Position numbers and translations under genes: made by a program. Shown piece by piece: positions 16,327 through 26,519 of a stretch of 64,000 bases of DNA; the first letter of the stretch is position 1, and each line of letters opens with the position of its first letter. The notes under the pieces were generated by a model, which saw only the letters and a list, made by a program, of their open reading frames with translations, did no database searches and was not told where the DNA came from. Source of the DNA: Arthrobacter sp. ISL-30 (GTDB lineage: Bacteria > Actinomycetota > Actinomycetes > Actinomycetales > Micrococcaceae); the NCBI RefSeq assembly GCF_018613855.1, contig NZ_JAGGPK010000026.1, positions 39,795 through 103,794 of the forward strand, given 5' to 3'.

Positions 16327-18503
16327 GATGCCTCCTCAATTTGCAGCAAGGTTTCCGCGTCTGCGGGTACCGAGGCCGCGTCCAACGGGGACGCAGGGCG
16401 CCGGACCCAGACCCGGCTGGTCTTGAACTCCGGCATTCCGGAAATGGGGTCGGTGGCCGCCTCGGTAAGGCGGTTGGCATTTTCCAGGCCGGGGAAATGG
16501 AACGGCAGGAAGACGGTGTCGGGACGGACAGCATTGCTCAGCTCTGCGCGGCACACCACCCGGCCCCGTTCATTGCTGACCTCCACGAAGTCCCCGTCCG
16601 CGATGCCCCTGGAAGCAGCGGCCGCAGGGTGCAGCTGGAGTCGGGCCTCCGGCTGGGACGAGAGAAGCTCGGCTACGCGGCGGGTCTGTGCGCCGGACTG
16701 GTAGTGCTCCAGCAGCCGACCTGTGGCAAGGGCGAGGGAATCGTCCGTAAAGTTCCGGCTGGCGCGCTTCGACGGCGACACCGGCACCAGGACTGCGCGG
16801 CCGTCGGGGTGGGCGAAGCCGTCCGCGAAGAGCCTGGGCGTTCCCCGGCTGCCCCGTGGGTATGGCCAGTAGGCTTCTTCGCCCCGATCCAGCATGGCGT
16901 AGTCGATGCCGGAGTAGTCGGCCAGACCTCCCTCGGAGGCAAGGCGCAGCTCCTCGAAGACGGTCTCCGGATCGTCACTGAAGGTACCCGGCGCCTCCAG
17001 CGCCTCGGCAAGGCGGGCCATCAGCCACAGCTCGGAGCGCACTCCCGGAGGCGGGCTCAGGGCCCGGCGGCGGCGCAGGACGCGTCCCTCAAGGTTGGTC
17101 AGGGTGCCTTCTTCCTCGGCCCACTGCATGACCGGAAGGATCAGATCGGCTTCCAGTGCGGTTTCTGACATAAAGAAGTCGCAGACCACCAGGAAATCCA
17201 GGCTCCGAAGCCCCTCCAGGACCGCCCCGGAGTCCGGCGCGGACACCACCACGTTGGCGCCGTGCACGAAAAGGCACCGGACGCCGTCGGGCTGTCCGAG
17301 GGATTTCAGGAACTGCACCGCGGGCAGGCCCGGTCCTGGAATCAGGGATTCCTCCACGCCCCAGACCTTCGCCACGTGCTGTCGTGCTGCGGGGTCGGTG
17401 ATTTTGCGATAGCCCGGGAGCTGGTCGGACTTCTGGCCGTGTTCCCGGCCGCCCTGGCCGTTGCCTTGTCCCGTGAGGGTGCCATAGCCGCTGCGGGCCG
17501 AGCCGGGAAGCCCCAGGAGGAGGCTGAGGTTGATGGCGGCCGTGGCCGTATCCGTGCCATCCACATGCTGCTCTACGCCGCGGCCGCTGAGGATGTAGCT
17601 TCCTCCCTTTCGGGCGCCTTGGGCGAGACGGCGGGCGGTCTCCCGGATGAGGCCGGCGGGTACGCCGGTGATGGACTGGACGCGCTCCGGCCAGAAGCTT
17701 GCGAGGCTGCGGACCAGCGCCGGATACCCGGACGTGCGGTTTTCCAGGTACTCCTTGTCCGCCAGTCCCTCATGGACAACCACATGGGAGAGGCCCAGGA
17801 GGAGCACCAGGTCAGTTCCCGGCATCGGCTGGAGGTGGATGCCCCCGCCGTCGCCAGTGAAAGCTGCGGTGGCCGAACGGCGCGGGTCCACCACAATGAG
17901 GCCGCCAGCATCACGGGCGCCCTGGAGGTGTTGGACGAAAGGTGGCATGGTTTCGGCCACATTGGAGCCAAGGAGGAGGATGACGCTCGCCGAATCCAGA
18001 TCCTGCACCGGAAATGGAAGGCCGCGGTCCACACCAAACGCGCGGTTGCCGGCTGCCGCCGCAGAGGACATACAGAAACGGCCGTTGTAGTCGATCCTTG
18101 AAGTGCCCAGTGCCAGGCGTGCAAACTTGCCCAGCTGGTAGGCCTTTTCATTCGTGAGTCCGCCGCCGCCGAAGACACCTACCGCGTCAGGCCCGTACTG
18201 CTTCCGGATGTCCCTTACCGCTGCCGTGACCAGCGATAAGGCTTCATCCCAGCCAATGGGGCGATGGACGCCGTCGGATCCTTTAAGCATCGGTTCGGTG
18301 ACCCTGCCTGTGTGGTTCAACAACGACGCCGATGTCCAGCCCTTGCGGCACAGCCCACCACGGTTGGTGGGAAACTCCCGACCTGAGACTTCCAGGACGG
18401 GTGCCTCAGGTACGGGGTCTGACCCCGGCTTGGCAGCCGGGGTCAGGCTCATGGCGCACTGCAGGGCGCAATATGGGCAGTGGGTATCAGCGCCGGTGGG
18501 CAT
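16323..18503 (-). CDS. nasA: Assimilatory nitrate reductase, molybdopterin catalytic subunit
   Basis: 726-aa cytosolic enzyme of the bis-MGD family that reduces nitrate to nitrite. The N-terminal [4Fe-4S] motif is C9, C12, C16 and C52 (CPYCALQC then GGLCRKGW). The molybdopterin core shows RPIGWDEAL, YNGRFCMSS, LGSNVAETMPP, the YLENRTSGY region, TGQGNGQGGREHG and VSNERGRVVCRAEL near the C-terminus. No signal peptide is present, as expected of the assimilatory type. The ATG at 18503 lies 2 nt after the narK TAG with no clear ribosome site, suggesting coupled translation; an upstream in-frame ATG would overlap narK. The name nasA follows actinobacterial use; Bacillus calls the equivalent nasC. 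Confidence 0.93.
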   Translation of the reverse strand: MPTGADTHCPYCALQCAMSLTPAAKPGSDPVPEAPVLEVSGREFPTNRGGLCRKGWTSASLLNHTGRVTEPMLKGSDGVHRPIGWDEALSLVTAAVRDIRKQYGPDAVGVFGGGGLTNEKAYQLGKFARLALGTSRIDYNGRFCMSSAAAAGNRAFGVDRGLPFPVQDLDSASVILLLGSNVAETMPPFVQHLQGARDAGGLIVVDPRRSATAAFTGDGGGIHLQPMPGTDLVLLLGLSHVVVHEGLADKEYLENRTSGYPALVRSLASFWPERVQSITGVPAGLIRETARRLAQGARKGGSYILSGRGVEQHVDGTDTATAAINLSLLLGLPGSARSGYGTLTGQGNGQGGREHGQKSDQLPGYRKITDPAARQHVAKVWGVEESLIPGPGLPAVQFLKSLGQPDGVRCLFVHGANVVVSAPDSGAVLEGLRSLDFLVVCDFFMSETALEADLILPVMQWAEEEGTLTNLEGRVLRRRRALSPPPGVRSELWLMARLAEALEAPGTFSDDPETVFEELRLASEGGLADYSGIDYAMLDRGEEAYWPYPRGSRGTPRLFADGFAHPDGRAVLVPVSPSKRASRNFTDDSLALATGRLLEHYQSGAQTRRVAELLSSQPEARLQLHPAAAASRGIADGDFVEVSNERGRVVCRAELSNAVRPDTVFLPFHFPGLENANRLTEAATDPISGMPEFKTSRVWVRRPASPLDAASVPADAETLLQIEEAS

Positions 18504-18505
18504 TG

Positions 18506-19921
18506 CTAGATGTGTCCGATCATGTTGCGCTTCTGGGCGGGGCGGATGTAGCAGAGCCACGTGACGGCCAGCATGACCACGTAGGCGCCCACGAAGCCGT
18601 AGAACGCGGGAGTGTAGGAGCCGCTGGCGGTGTTGGAAGCGTTGAGTACCTGCGGGATGACGAAGCCGCCGTAGGCGCCGATCGCGGAGATCAGGCCGAG
18701 CGAGGAGGACGCCAGGCGCTGGGTCTGGATCGTGCTGGCGCCGGTCCGGGCGGCGCGGCTGGACGTGGCGAAGATGACCGGGATCATGCGGTAGGTCGCG
18801 CCGTTTCCGAAGCCGCTGGCGGTGAAGAGGAGCAGGAAGAGAGCCAGGAACAGCCAGAAGTTCTTCAGCGGCAGGGTCCAGATCATAACCAGGGTGATCA
18901 CGGCCATTGAAGCGAAGGACGCGACGGTCATACGGGCGCCACCCATGCGGTCAGCCATGCGTCCGCCATAGGGGCGGGCAAGGGAGCCAACCAGCGGGCC
19001 GAGGAAGGCCAGGGAGAGAGCCACGGCTCCCAGGTGGATGGACGAGAAATCAGGGAAGTAGTCCTTGATGAGCTTGGGGAAGACACCGGCGAAACCGATG
19101 AATGAACCGAAGGTTCCAATGTAGAGGAAGGCCATGATCCAAAGGTGCGGTTCCTTCAGTGCCGCGACGGAACCTGCTACGTCACCCTTGGCACTGGTGA
19201 GGTTGTTCATGTACTTCCAGGCGCCGAACGAAGCGAGCAGGATGAGCGGGATCCAGACGAGGCCGGCCATGGGGAGGTTCAGCGTACCGGCGGCAAGGAG
19301 CGTAATGGCGATCGGCACGACGAGCTGTGCCACGGCTGCGCCGAGGTTGCCACCGGCCGCGTTCAGGCCGAGGGCCCAGCCCTTCTCGCGGGAAGGGTAG
19401 AAGAAGGTGATGTTCGCCATGGAGCTGGCGAAGTTGCCGCCACCGAAGCCGGCCAGTGCAGCCACAAGCAGCATGACACCGAACGGCGTGTCCGGGTTGG
19501 ATACGCAGAGCGCGAGCCCGGCGGAGGGGATTAGCAGCAGGAGCGCGGAGACGATGGTCCAGTTGCGGCCGCCGAACTTCGGCACCATGAAGGTGTACGG
19601 GATGCGGAGCGTCGCGCCGACGAGGCTGGGCATCGAGATCAGCCAGAAGATCTGCGAAGTATCAAACTGGAAACCTGCCGCAGGGAGCTGGACGACAACG
19701 ATCGACCAGAGCTGCCAGACAACAAAGCCGAGGAACTCGGCGAAGATGGACCAGTACAGGTTGCGCTTGGCAATGGACCGGCCTTCGTTTTCCCATTGGT
19801 CCTTGTTTTCGGCATCCCAGTTGGCAATCCAGCGGCCGGGGCGGTGCTCCAGAACGGGAGCAGTAGTAGTGGCAGAACCCTGGGGTGCATCCAGGATTTC
19901 TGCGCTGCGGTCAACAGTCAC
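18506..19921 (-). CDS. narK: Nitrate/nitrite MFS transporter
   Basis: 471 aa with about 12 membrane helices, preceded by a soluble N-terminus of about 50 residues. The nitrate/nitrite porter signature is clear: GFGGGNFASSMANITFFYP and a second Gly-rich helix around ASGFGNGATYRMIP. It imports nitrate, probably with proton symport or nitrite exchange. The GTG at 19921 has a strong AAGGAGG about 7 nt upstream. It is first in the operon with nasA and nasB, so it serves assimilation rather than respiration. A GlnR-like box lies 50-87 bp upstream. Confidence 0.95.
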   Translation of the reverse strand: MTVDRSAEILDAPQGSATTTAPVLEHRPGRWIANWDAENKDQWENEGRSIAKRNLYWSIFAEFLGFVVWQLWSIVVVQLPAAGFQFDTSQIFWLISMPSLVGATLRIPYTFMVPKFGGRNWTIVSALLLLIPSAGLALCVSNPDTPFGVMLLVAALAGFGGGNFASSMANITFFYPSREKGWALGLNAAGGNLGAAVAQLVVPIAITLLAAGTLNLPMAGLVWIPLILLASFGAWKYMNNLTSAKGDVAGSVAALKEPHLWIMAFLYIGTFGSFIGFAGVFPKLIKDYFPDFSSIHLGAVALSLAFLGPLVGSLARPYGGRMADRMGGARMTVASFASMAVITLVMIWTLPLKNFWLFLALFLLLFTASGFGNGATYRMIPVIFATSSRAARTGASTIQTQRLASSSLGLISAIGAYGGFVIPQVLNASNTASGSYTPAFYGFVGAYVVMLAVTWLCYIRPAQKRNMIGHI

Positions 19922-19970
19922 GGTGTGCCTCCTTGGTGGGGACGTTGCTATTCCAAGGTAGGTTGGCCGC

Positions 19971-20008
19971 GTTTCACGCTCTGTCGCCGTTTGTTAACGT
20001 GCTGTGAC
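19971..20008. promoter_or_regulatory. Partial GlnR-like box upstream of narK
   Basis: On the minus strand gtcac (20004-20008) and gaaac (19971-19975) occupy the outer positions of a four-half-site, 11-bp-phased array. The inner sites (around gttaac at 19993-19998) agree poorly. The spacing to the narK start is similar to that of the stronger nirB box. Confidence 0.35.
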
Positions 20009-20206
20009 ATTTGCCTATCGGGGTACTAAGACGTGCCGTGAGGGCTTCGTGACCTTGGCAAAAAATGAGACGCCAGGCATAAGTCCAGATAGCGGACCGA
20101 CTGGCCGTTCGGTGAACCAAGGCAACTATCATTGGACCCTATATATCCCTTAGCCGGGCAGGCCCGAAGATGTGTCAGTCTGGTGCGACCGAAAGCACTC
20201 AACAAA

Positions 20207-21610
20207 ATGTCTTCAACCGCCACCTCACAGGGGACCAAGCCGGTTAACTCGCGCGGCCGGGTGATCTTCGCGAGCCTGATCGGAACCACGATCGAGTTCT
20301 ACGATTTCTACGCCTACGCGACGGCGTCGGTCCTGGTCTTCCCGAGGCTCTTCTTCCCCAATGCAACCGACATCAACGCCCTCCTGAGCGCCTTTGCCAT
20401 CTTTGGCGTTGCCTTTGTGGCCCGCCCTGTGGGTGCCATCGTCTTTGGCCACTTCGGCGACAAGATCGGGCGCAAGGGCACCCTGGTAGCGTCCCTGCTG
20501 ACCATGGGCATCGCGACCTTCCTGATCGGGCTCTTGCCCACGGCCTCCATGCCGGGCTGGGCTGTCCTGGCGCCCCTCCTGCTGGTCGTTCTCCGTTTCT
20601 GCCAGGGCCTCGCCCTTGGCGGAGAGTGGTCCGGTGCGGCCCTCCTGGCTACCGAGAACGCGCCCGAGGGCAAGCGCGCCATCTTTGGCACGTTCCCTCA
20701 GCTCGGCGCGCCCATTGGCTTCATCGTCGCCAACCTCATCTTCATCTGGATGAACGTCGCCCTGTCGGCGGAAGAATTCATGGCATGGGGCTGGCGTGTG
20801 CCGTTCCTGCTGAGCGCAGTCCTGGTGATCGTCGGACTCTATGTCCGCTTGAAGCTGGTGGAGAGTGCGTCCTTCAGCAAAGTTGTGGCACAGGACAAGG
20901 TCCAGAAGCTCCCGCTCGCCGCAACCTTGAAGGGCCACTGGCGTCCCGTATTGGCCGGCACGTTCATCATGCTGGCCACGTACGTGCTGTTCTACATCAT
21001 GACCTCGTTCACCTTGAGCTACGGTACTGCGCCTTCGTCCCTGGAAGCAGCGCAGACTGCCGCCGAAAAGGCCGGAAAGCCCCTCAACGCTGCGCAGATC
21101 GCAGCCTTCGTTCCGGGCCTCGGTATCCCGCGTGGCGACTTCCTCTGGATGCTGATCCTCGGCGTCGTTTTCTTCGGTATCTTCACCGTGGTCTCCGGGC
21201 CGCTGGCCGAGAAGTGGGGACGCCGGAAGTTCCTGCTGGGCGTGACCGCGGGCATCTTCGCCTTTGGAGTCTTCTGGTTCTCGATGTTCGGACCGGGCCA
21301 GGCTGCCGCCATGGTCGGCTTGATTGTCGGGTTTGCCTTGATGGGCCTGACCTTCGGTCCGATGGCGTCGATCCTGCCCGAGCTCTTCCCCGCCAACGTC
21401 AGGTACACGGGTTCGGCAGTGGCCTACAACCTGTCTTCGGTGATTGGCGCAGCCCCGGCATCGTTCGTCGCGATTGCACTGTGGCAGGCAGCCAACGGCT
21501 CTACCTGGCTCATCGGCCTGTACATGGCTATCGCCGCCGTGATCACGTTCGTGGCTCTGTGGTTCACCCGGGAAACCCGCGACATGGACTACGAAAACAA
21601 CGTGGCTTAG
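20207..21610 (+). CDS. MFS transporter, metabolite:proton symporter (MHS) type
   Basis: 467 aa, 12 predicted helices. Family features are SLIGTTIEFYDFYAYATAS at the first helix, the loop GHFGDKIGRKGTLVASLL, RFCQGLALGGEWSGAALLATE in helix 5 and LPELFPANVRYTGSAVAYNL near the C-terminal half. MHS members carry organic acids, betaines, shikimate or alpha-ketoglutarate, and the substrate here cannot be named. The ATG at 20207 was preferred because the preceding 25 codons of open frame lack a transporter-like sequence; the ribosome site is weak. It diverges from narK, separated by 285 bp, and ends before a terminator. Confidence 0.9.
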   Translation: MSSTATSQGTKPVNSRGRVIFASLIGTTIEFYDFYAYATASVLVFPRLFFPNATDINALLSAFAIFGVAFVARPVGAIVFGHFGDKIGRKGTLVASLLTMGIATFLIGLLPTASMPGWAVLAPLLLVVLRFCQGLALGGEWSGAALLATENAPEGKRAIFGTFPQLGAPIGFIVANLIFIWMNVALSAEEFMAWGWRVPFLLSAVLVIVGLYVRLKLVESASFSKVVAQDKVQKLPLAATLKGHWRPVLAGTFIMLATYVLFYIMTSFTLSYGTAPSSLEAAQTAAEKAGKPLNAAQIAAFVPGLGIPRGDFLWMLILGVVFFGIFTVVSGPLAEKWGRRKFLLGVTAGIFAFGVFWFSMFGPGQAAAMVGLIVGFALMGLTFGPMASILPELFPANVRYTGSAVAYNLSSVIGAAPASFVAIALWQAANGSTWLIGLYMAIAAVITFVALWFTRETRDMDYENNVA

Positions 21611-21640
21611 GCCTCCCCTGAGGCAGGGCCTCTAGAACTG

Positions 21641-21679
21641 CAGCGGCCCCGGAGTGTTTCAAACATTCCGGGGCCGCTG
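21641..21679. terminator. Bidirectional terminator
   Basis: Arms 21641-21653 and 21667-21679 are exact complements, and the interior (gtgttt/aaacat) extends the pairing to a small loop. It sits between convergent MFS and acyl-CoA carboxylase genes. Confidence 0.88.
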
Positions 21680-21702
21680 CTGGTTACCGCTGACGTCTGA
21701 GG

Positions 21703-23511
21703 CTAGTCCTCGATGGTTGCGATCACGGCGCCCGCACTGACGGTTTCGCCCGCGTTGGCGCCGAGACCATGGATGGTGCCGGCCTTGTGAGCTGTGAGCG
21801 GCTGCTCCATTTTCATGGCTTCCAGAACCACGATGAGGTCGCCCTCGGCGACGAGGTCGCCGTCGGCTACTGCCACCTTCACGATGGTGCCCTGCATGGG
21901 CGAAGTCAGGGCGTTGCCGCTGGCGGCTGCTGCAGCTGTCCCGGCCGCCCGGGAGCGCTTCTTGGCCTTGCTGCCGGGCTTGGTGGCCGACGCTCCGGCG
22001 GAGGCGACTGCGCCCAGCGTTGCGGGCAGCACCACCTCAAGGCGCTTGCCGCCTACCTCCACCACGACGCGCTGGCGCTCACCGACGTCGGGCATGTCCA
22101 GGCCAGTACCGTCCGGCACCCAGGCGGGGATGTCGTTCACGAAGGCGGTCTCGATCCAGCGTGTGTGCACCTGGAAGGGACCTGTTGCAGGGGCGAAGGC
22201 GGGGTCTTCGACGACGGCGACATGGAACGGAACCACGGTAGGCATGCCGGTGATCTGGAGTTCGGCAAGCGCCCGACGGGAACGCTGGAGCGCCTGCTCG
22301 CGGCTGGAGCCGGTGATGATCAGCTTGGCCAGCATGGAGTCGAAGTTCCCGCTGATGACCTCGCCGGCCTCGATGCCCGAGTCAACGCGCACGCCGGGAC
22401 CGGTTGGAAGCTTGATGCTTTCAACGGTGCCGGGAGCGGGCATGAAGTTCCGGCCCGGGTCCTCACCGTTAATGCGGAACTCAAAGGAGTGTCCGCGGAC
22501 CTCCGGGTCTTCGTAGCCCAGGGCCTCGCCCCGTGCCAGGCGGAACTGCTCGCGGACAAGGTCAATGCCGGTGACTTCCTCCGAGACGCAATGCTCCACC
22601 TGAAGGCGGGTGTTGACCTCAAGGAAGGAAATGGTGCCGTCCTGGCCGACGAGGAACTCGCAGGTTCCTGCGCCGAGGTAGCCGGCTTCCTTCAGGATGG
22701 CCTTGGACGATTCATAGAGCCGCTTGTTCTGCTCGTCGCTGAGGAAGGGCGCGGGGGCTTCTTCCACTAGTTTCTGGTTGCGGCGCTGGAGGGAGCAATC
22801 ACGCGTGGACACGACGACCACATTGCCAAAGGCGTCAGCGAGGCACTGGGTTTCTACGTGCCGGGGAGCGTCGAGGAAGCGCTCGATGAAGCATTCACCG
22901 CGGCCGAAGGCTGCCGTGGCTTCACGGACTGCGGAGTCGTAGAGTTCGGGGATTTCCTCGCGAGTGCGGGCAACCTTGATGCCGCGGCCGCCGCCGCCAA
23001 AAGCGGCCTTGATGGCGACCGGAAGGCCGAATTCATCCGCGAACTTCAGGACCTCGTCGGCTGATTCCACGGGGTCGGCAGTGCCTGGCACCAGCGGGGC
23101 GCCTACCTTCTCGGCAATGTGGCGCGCCCGCACCTTGTCGCCGAGGGCGGAAATGGCTTCCGGGGAGGGGCCGATCCACGTGATACCTGCCGCGATAACG
23201 CGCGAGGCGAATTCAGCGTTTTCGGCCAGGAAGCCGTACCCGGGGTGGATGGCGTCGGCGCCGGACTGGCGGGCGACGTCGATTAGCTTGTCCATCACCA
23301 GGTAGGATTCGGCGGCGGTATTGCCGCCCAGCGCGTAGGCCTCGTCAGCGAGCCGTACATGCAGCGCATCACGGTCCGGATCCGCATAAACGGCCACGGA
23401 GGCGATGCCTTCGTCCCTTGCTGCGCGAATGACTCGAACGGCGATCTCACCGCGATTGGCGATCAGTACCTTAGTGAGCGGGCGGGTGGCCTGTTCCGGC
23501 TTTGCTGACAA
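21703..23511 (-). CDS. Acyl-CoA carboxylase alpha subunit (biotin carboxylase plus BCCP)
   Basis: 602 aa. The biotin carboxylase part begins [20 protein letters not shown] and has the ATP-grasp Gly loop [12 protein letters not shown] and the catalytic [12 protein letters not shown]. The C-terminal BCCP domain carries the biotin site EAMKMEQPL. With the beta and epsilon subunits encoded at 34.8-36.6 kb it should carboxylate acetyl- or propionyl-CoA for lipid synthesis, after biotinylation by BirA. I chose the TTG at 23511 because GAAGGAG lies 5 nt upstream; an earlier TTG at 23532 has none. AccA3/AccA1-like in mycobacterial terms. Confidence 0.94.
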   Translation of the reverse strand: MSAKPEQATRPLTKVLIANRGEIAVRVIRAARDEGIASVAVYADPDRDALHVRLADEAYALGGNTAAESYLVMDKLIDVARQSGADAIHPGYGFLAENAEFASRVIAAGITWIGPSPEAISALGDKVRARHIAEKVGAPLVPGTADPVESADEVLKFADEFGLPVAIKAAFGGGGRGIKVARTREEIPELYDSAVREATAAFGRGECFIERFLDAPRHVETQCLADAFGNVVVVSTRDCSLQRRNQKLVEEAPAPFLSDEQNKRLYESSKAILKEAGYLGAGTCEFLVGQDGTISFLEVNTRLQVEHCVSEEVTGIDLVREQFRLARGEALGYEDPEVRGHSFEFRINGEDPGRNFMPAPGTVESIKLPTGPGVRVDSGIEAGEVISGNFDSMLAKLIITGSSREQALQRSRRALAELQITGMPTVVPFHVAVVEDPAFAPATGPFQVHTRWIETAFVNDIPAWVPDGTGLDMPDVGERQRVVVEVGGKRLEVVLPATLGAVASAGASATKPGSKAKKRSRAAGTAAAAASGNALTSPMQGTIVKVAVADGDLVAEGDLIVVLEAMKMEQPLTAHKAGTIHGLGANAGETVSAGAVIATIED

Positions 23512-23636
23512 GTTGACTCCTTCTTTCTTCAAGGGAGCCTAGCCTGATTTTGAGGGTTCCGCCCATATTGCTGGCGGAATCCCCGCGTGAAGTGCCCCGG
23601 CTTTGTAGGGAAGCTACAAATACGGCGGAAAAGGTC

Positions 23637-24290
23637 CTAAGCGTTGCCGTCGACGGACCAGAGTTCGGTAATGCTCACGTTCGCGTGGCGCAGCAGTTCG
23701 CGCATGGTGGAGATGGACAGCCCGACGACGGCATGCGGGTCGCCGTCGACCTTGCGGATGAACGCCCCACCAAGGCCGTCGATAGTGAACGAACCGGCAC
23801 AGTGCAGTGGCTCTCCTGTCGCAATGTAGGCATCGACGTCGTCGGTAGACATCTCGACAAAGTGGACCTCGGCGGAGGATACGGCTCCGATGGTGGCGCC
23901 GGTGCCGTCGGCCTCGGGATCGTCGGCGGCGGTCTCCCGGCAGTCAACCAGCCAGTGCCCCGTGTGGAGCACCCCCATCGAGCCGCTCATGCGGAGCATC
24001 CGTTCCCTGGCGACGTCGTCGGTGTACGGCTTCCCGTGCGATTCGCCGTCGAATTCGAATACCGAATCGCAGCCGATCACCAGGGCCCCTTCCGCCTCCG
24101 GCAGCGATGCCACCGCCTCCGCCTTCGCCCGTGCCAGCAGCAGCGCGGTATCGTGCGGGTCGGTCACCCCGTAGCGGGCCTGCACGGCATCTTCATCCAC
24201 GTCCGAGACGAGGATTTCGTGGCTGATGCCCGCTTCCGTCAGGAGTTTGGTGCGGGCGGGGGACTGGGAGGCGAGGATCAGGCGGGTCAC
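23637..24290 (-). CDS. maf: Maf-family nucleoside triphosphate pyrophosphatase
   Basis: 217 aa. It starts with the Maf signature TRLILASQSPARTKLL and has the DVDEDA segment, the catalytic IGCDSVFEFDG, the GKPYT loop and the SFTIDGLGGAFI region. Members hydrolyse non-canonical or methylated nucleotides such as dTTP, UTP or m7GTP to the monophosphate. The start is a GTG with no Shine-Dalgarno; TAGGCT ends 6 nt upstream, suggesting leaderless translation. It lies 125 bp upstream of the carboxylase gene on the same strand, an arrangement often seen in actinobacteria. Confidence 0.93.
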   Translation of the reverse strand: MTRLILASQSPARTKLLTEAGISHEILVSDVDEDAVQARYGVTDPHDTALLLARAKAEAVASLPEAEGALVIGCDSVFEFDGESHGKPYTDDVARERMLRMSGSMGVLHTGHWLVDCRETAADDPEADGTGATIGAVSSAEVHFVEMSTDDVDAYIATGEPLHCAGSFTIDGLGGAFIRKVDGDPHAVVGLSISTMRELLRHANVSITELWSVDGNA

Positions 24291-24366
24291 GTTTCAAGCC
24301 TAGTGGAGGATGCCGGGTGCCCATTTTGCGCGTTCCACTTCCCGCCTCCGAGGAACGGATCCAATC

Positions 24367-25229
24367 ATGGACAAAGACTCTCATCCCGTCGTTCAAACAC
24401 GGCAACTTGTAAAAACATTTGGCCGTACCCGGGCCTTGGACGGGCTTGACCTCACCGTTGTGCCAGGGGAGGTCCACGGGTTCCTTGGGCCGAATGGTGC
24501 GGCCAAATCAACCACGCTTCGGGTGCTTCTGGGGCTCATACGCCCCACCTCAGGGACAGCTCGTGTCTTTGGACGCGATCCCTGGGCTGAACCCGCCTGG
24601 AGGCACCAATACATCGCCTACGTCCCCGGAGATGTCAGCCTCTGGCCCAACCTCTTAGGGGGTGAAGTCATTGACCTGCTCACTGGCCTGCGCGGGGGAG
24701 CCGATGAACCACTGCGCCGCCGGCTCATCGAGGAGTTCGAGTTCGATCCACGCAGGAAGGCCAGGACCTACTCAAAGGGTAATCGCCAGAAGGCAGCGCT
24801 GATTGCCGCGTTTGCACGACCGGCACGTCTTTACCTCCTGGATGAGCCCAGCGCCGGACTCGACCCTGTCATGGACAGGGTTTTCCGTCGCCAGGTCCGG
24901 CGCGTGAGCGCCGACGGGGCGAGCGTCCTGCTCTCCAGCCATATCCTCAGCGCGGTTGAGGATATGTGTGATCGGGTCACTATCATTCGCGCCGGGGCCT
25001 GCGTGGAGTCCGGGACCCTTACGGGGTTGAGGCACCTGAAGCGCATACGCTTCCGGATCGACGGGAGCCTCGATCGCGCCCTGCTGGCCACGCTGCCTGG
25101 AGTGCATGACATACGCGCAGATGGGACCGCCGTCGAGTTTGATGCGGACGCCGCCTCCCTGGACTCGGTACTGACGGGAATTGCCGGGTCCGGGATTAGC
25201 GGGATCTCGGTTTCCCCGCCCTCCCTGGA
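24367..25229 (+). pseudogene. Decayed ABC exporter ATP-binding subunit
   Basis: From MDKDSHPVVQTRQLVKTFGR the frame encodes an ABC ATPase of the antibiotic/multidrug exporter type: signature YSKGNRQKAAL, Walker B YLLDEPSAGLDP and switch His in LLSSH. Two defects are visible. The Walker A motif reads GPNGAAKSTT instead of GPNGAGKSTT, changing an essential Gly to Ala. Around residue 285 (SPPSLEW) homology stops and the frame continues to 25620 as out-of-frame permease sequence rich in Pro, Arg and Trp. The normal C-terminus of the ATPase and the N-terminus of the permease are missing, which suggests an internal deletion across the gene junction. Confidence 0.75.
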
Positions 25230-26494
25230 ATGGCCTCTTCTCTGCCCGCGACGCTTATGCCCGGCGCTGCGGCAAACCTGGCTTTGGCCTCTTTTGTCGC
25301 CGCCGGCCTTGCGGCAGCAGGGCTTCCCTTCGGCGGGGCGGTGGTGGCCGGGGTCGCCGTCGGCGCGGTTGGCCTGTTCTTTGTCGCCGTGTCCGTACTG
25401 GTGGCCCAGGCCATGCCCACCGGCCGCAGTGCGAATGGCGCCGCAGGGGAAATGGCGGCCCTGGCTTATCTTCTCCGGGGCATTGGGGATGCCTCCGGAA
25501 CGCCACACGAAGGTATCCTTCACATCACCAGCGCCTGGCCATCCTTGCTGTCGCCGATCGGATGGGGCCAACGATCCAGGCCGTTCTCGGCGGCGGACCC
25601 CCTCCCGCTATTTGCATTAATCGGCGCCGCGGCAGTCCTAGCCCTGGCAGTAGTCGCCATCCGCAGGCGCAGGGACCTGGGGGAAAGCCCGCTTCGCGAA
25701 CGCGCCGGCAGGGAGCGGGCCGGCGTCGGTGGCAGATCCTTACTCGGCCTTGCCTGGCGGCTTCAACGCTCCACCCTGAGTGACTGGTGCATCGCGGCCG
25801 CAACCCTGGGCACGATCGCCGGTGGCCTTGGTCCCCTGGTGTCCGACGTGCTGGCCGGCAACGAATCGCTGAAGGAACTGATTGGCCGCCTTGTGCCGGG
25901 CAGCCGGGCCGAGATCATTGACGTCCTCATCACAGCCCTGCTCGGTATCGCGGGCGTCCTTGCAGCGGCAGCCGGCATCCAAGCTGTGCTCCGGCTACGG
26001 GCGGAGGAGGCTGAGGGACGTGCTGAACTGCTGCTGGCGACTCCAAGATCCCGGACGCGCTGGCTGGGCGCAAACCTGACTATGGCGGCGGTTTCCGCGC
26101 TGGCAGTGGCAGCTACAGCAGGCGTCGCCGCGGCTGTTGCCTTGGCACTGTCCGGAGTTGGAAGCAGCCCGGCCGGCGTCATTGTGATGGCGGCACTGGC
26201 TCACGTGCCGGGCGCTGCAGTGTTCCTCGGAGCTGCATCCTGGTCTTCGCGACAGTGCCCCGCTTCACCATCCCGCTTGGCTGGGGTGCGCTGGTCGCAG
26301 GGCTCATCCTGGGTGAGTTCGGTGAACTGCTTGGCCTTCCGTCATGGCTGCAGGACGTCAGTCCGTTCCGTCATTCTCCGGCGATGCCTGTGGAACCCTT
26401 TGATCCTGCCTCCGCACTGGTGATGAGCGGGCTGGCCCTCGCGGGAGCTGCGCTCTCCGGTTACCTGATCCGGCGGCGAGACCTCACTGCATGA
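25230..26494 (+). pseudogene. Decayed ABC exporter permease
   Basis: The frame from 25230 begins inside a hydrophobic permease and encodes about seven membrane segments (AANLALASFVAAGLAAAGLP, VIVMAALAHVPGAAVFLG). It resembles the C-terminal two thirds of the roughly 530-aa permeases paired with antibiotic-exporter ATPases. It has no start of its own. At about 26240 the permease sequence changes frame: GAAS in one frame continues as LVFATVPRFTIPLGWGALVA in the next, consistent with loss of one base, and ends SGYLIRRRDLTA at 26494. The first frame runs on as nonsense to 26423. Together with the ATPase this is a dead operon unless there are sequencing errors. Confidence 0.72.
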
Positions 26495-26519
26495 GCGCGA
26501 CGTTACCGCTTGAACTGGG

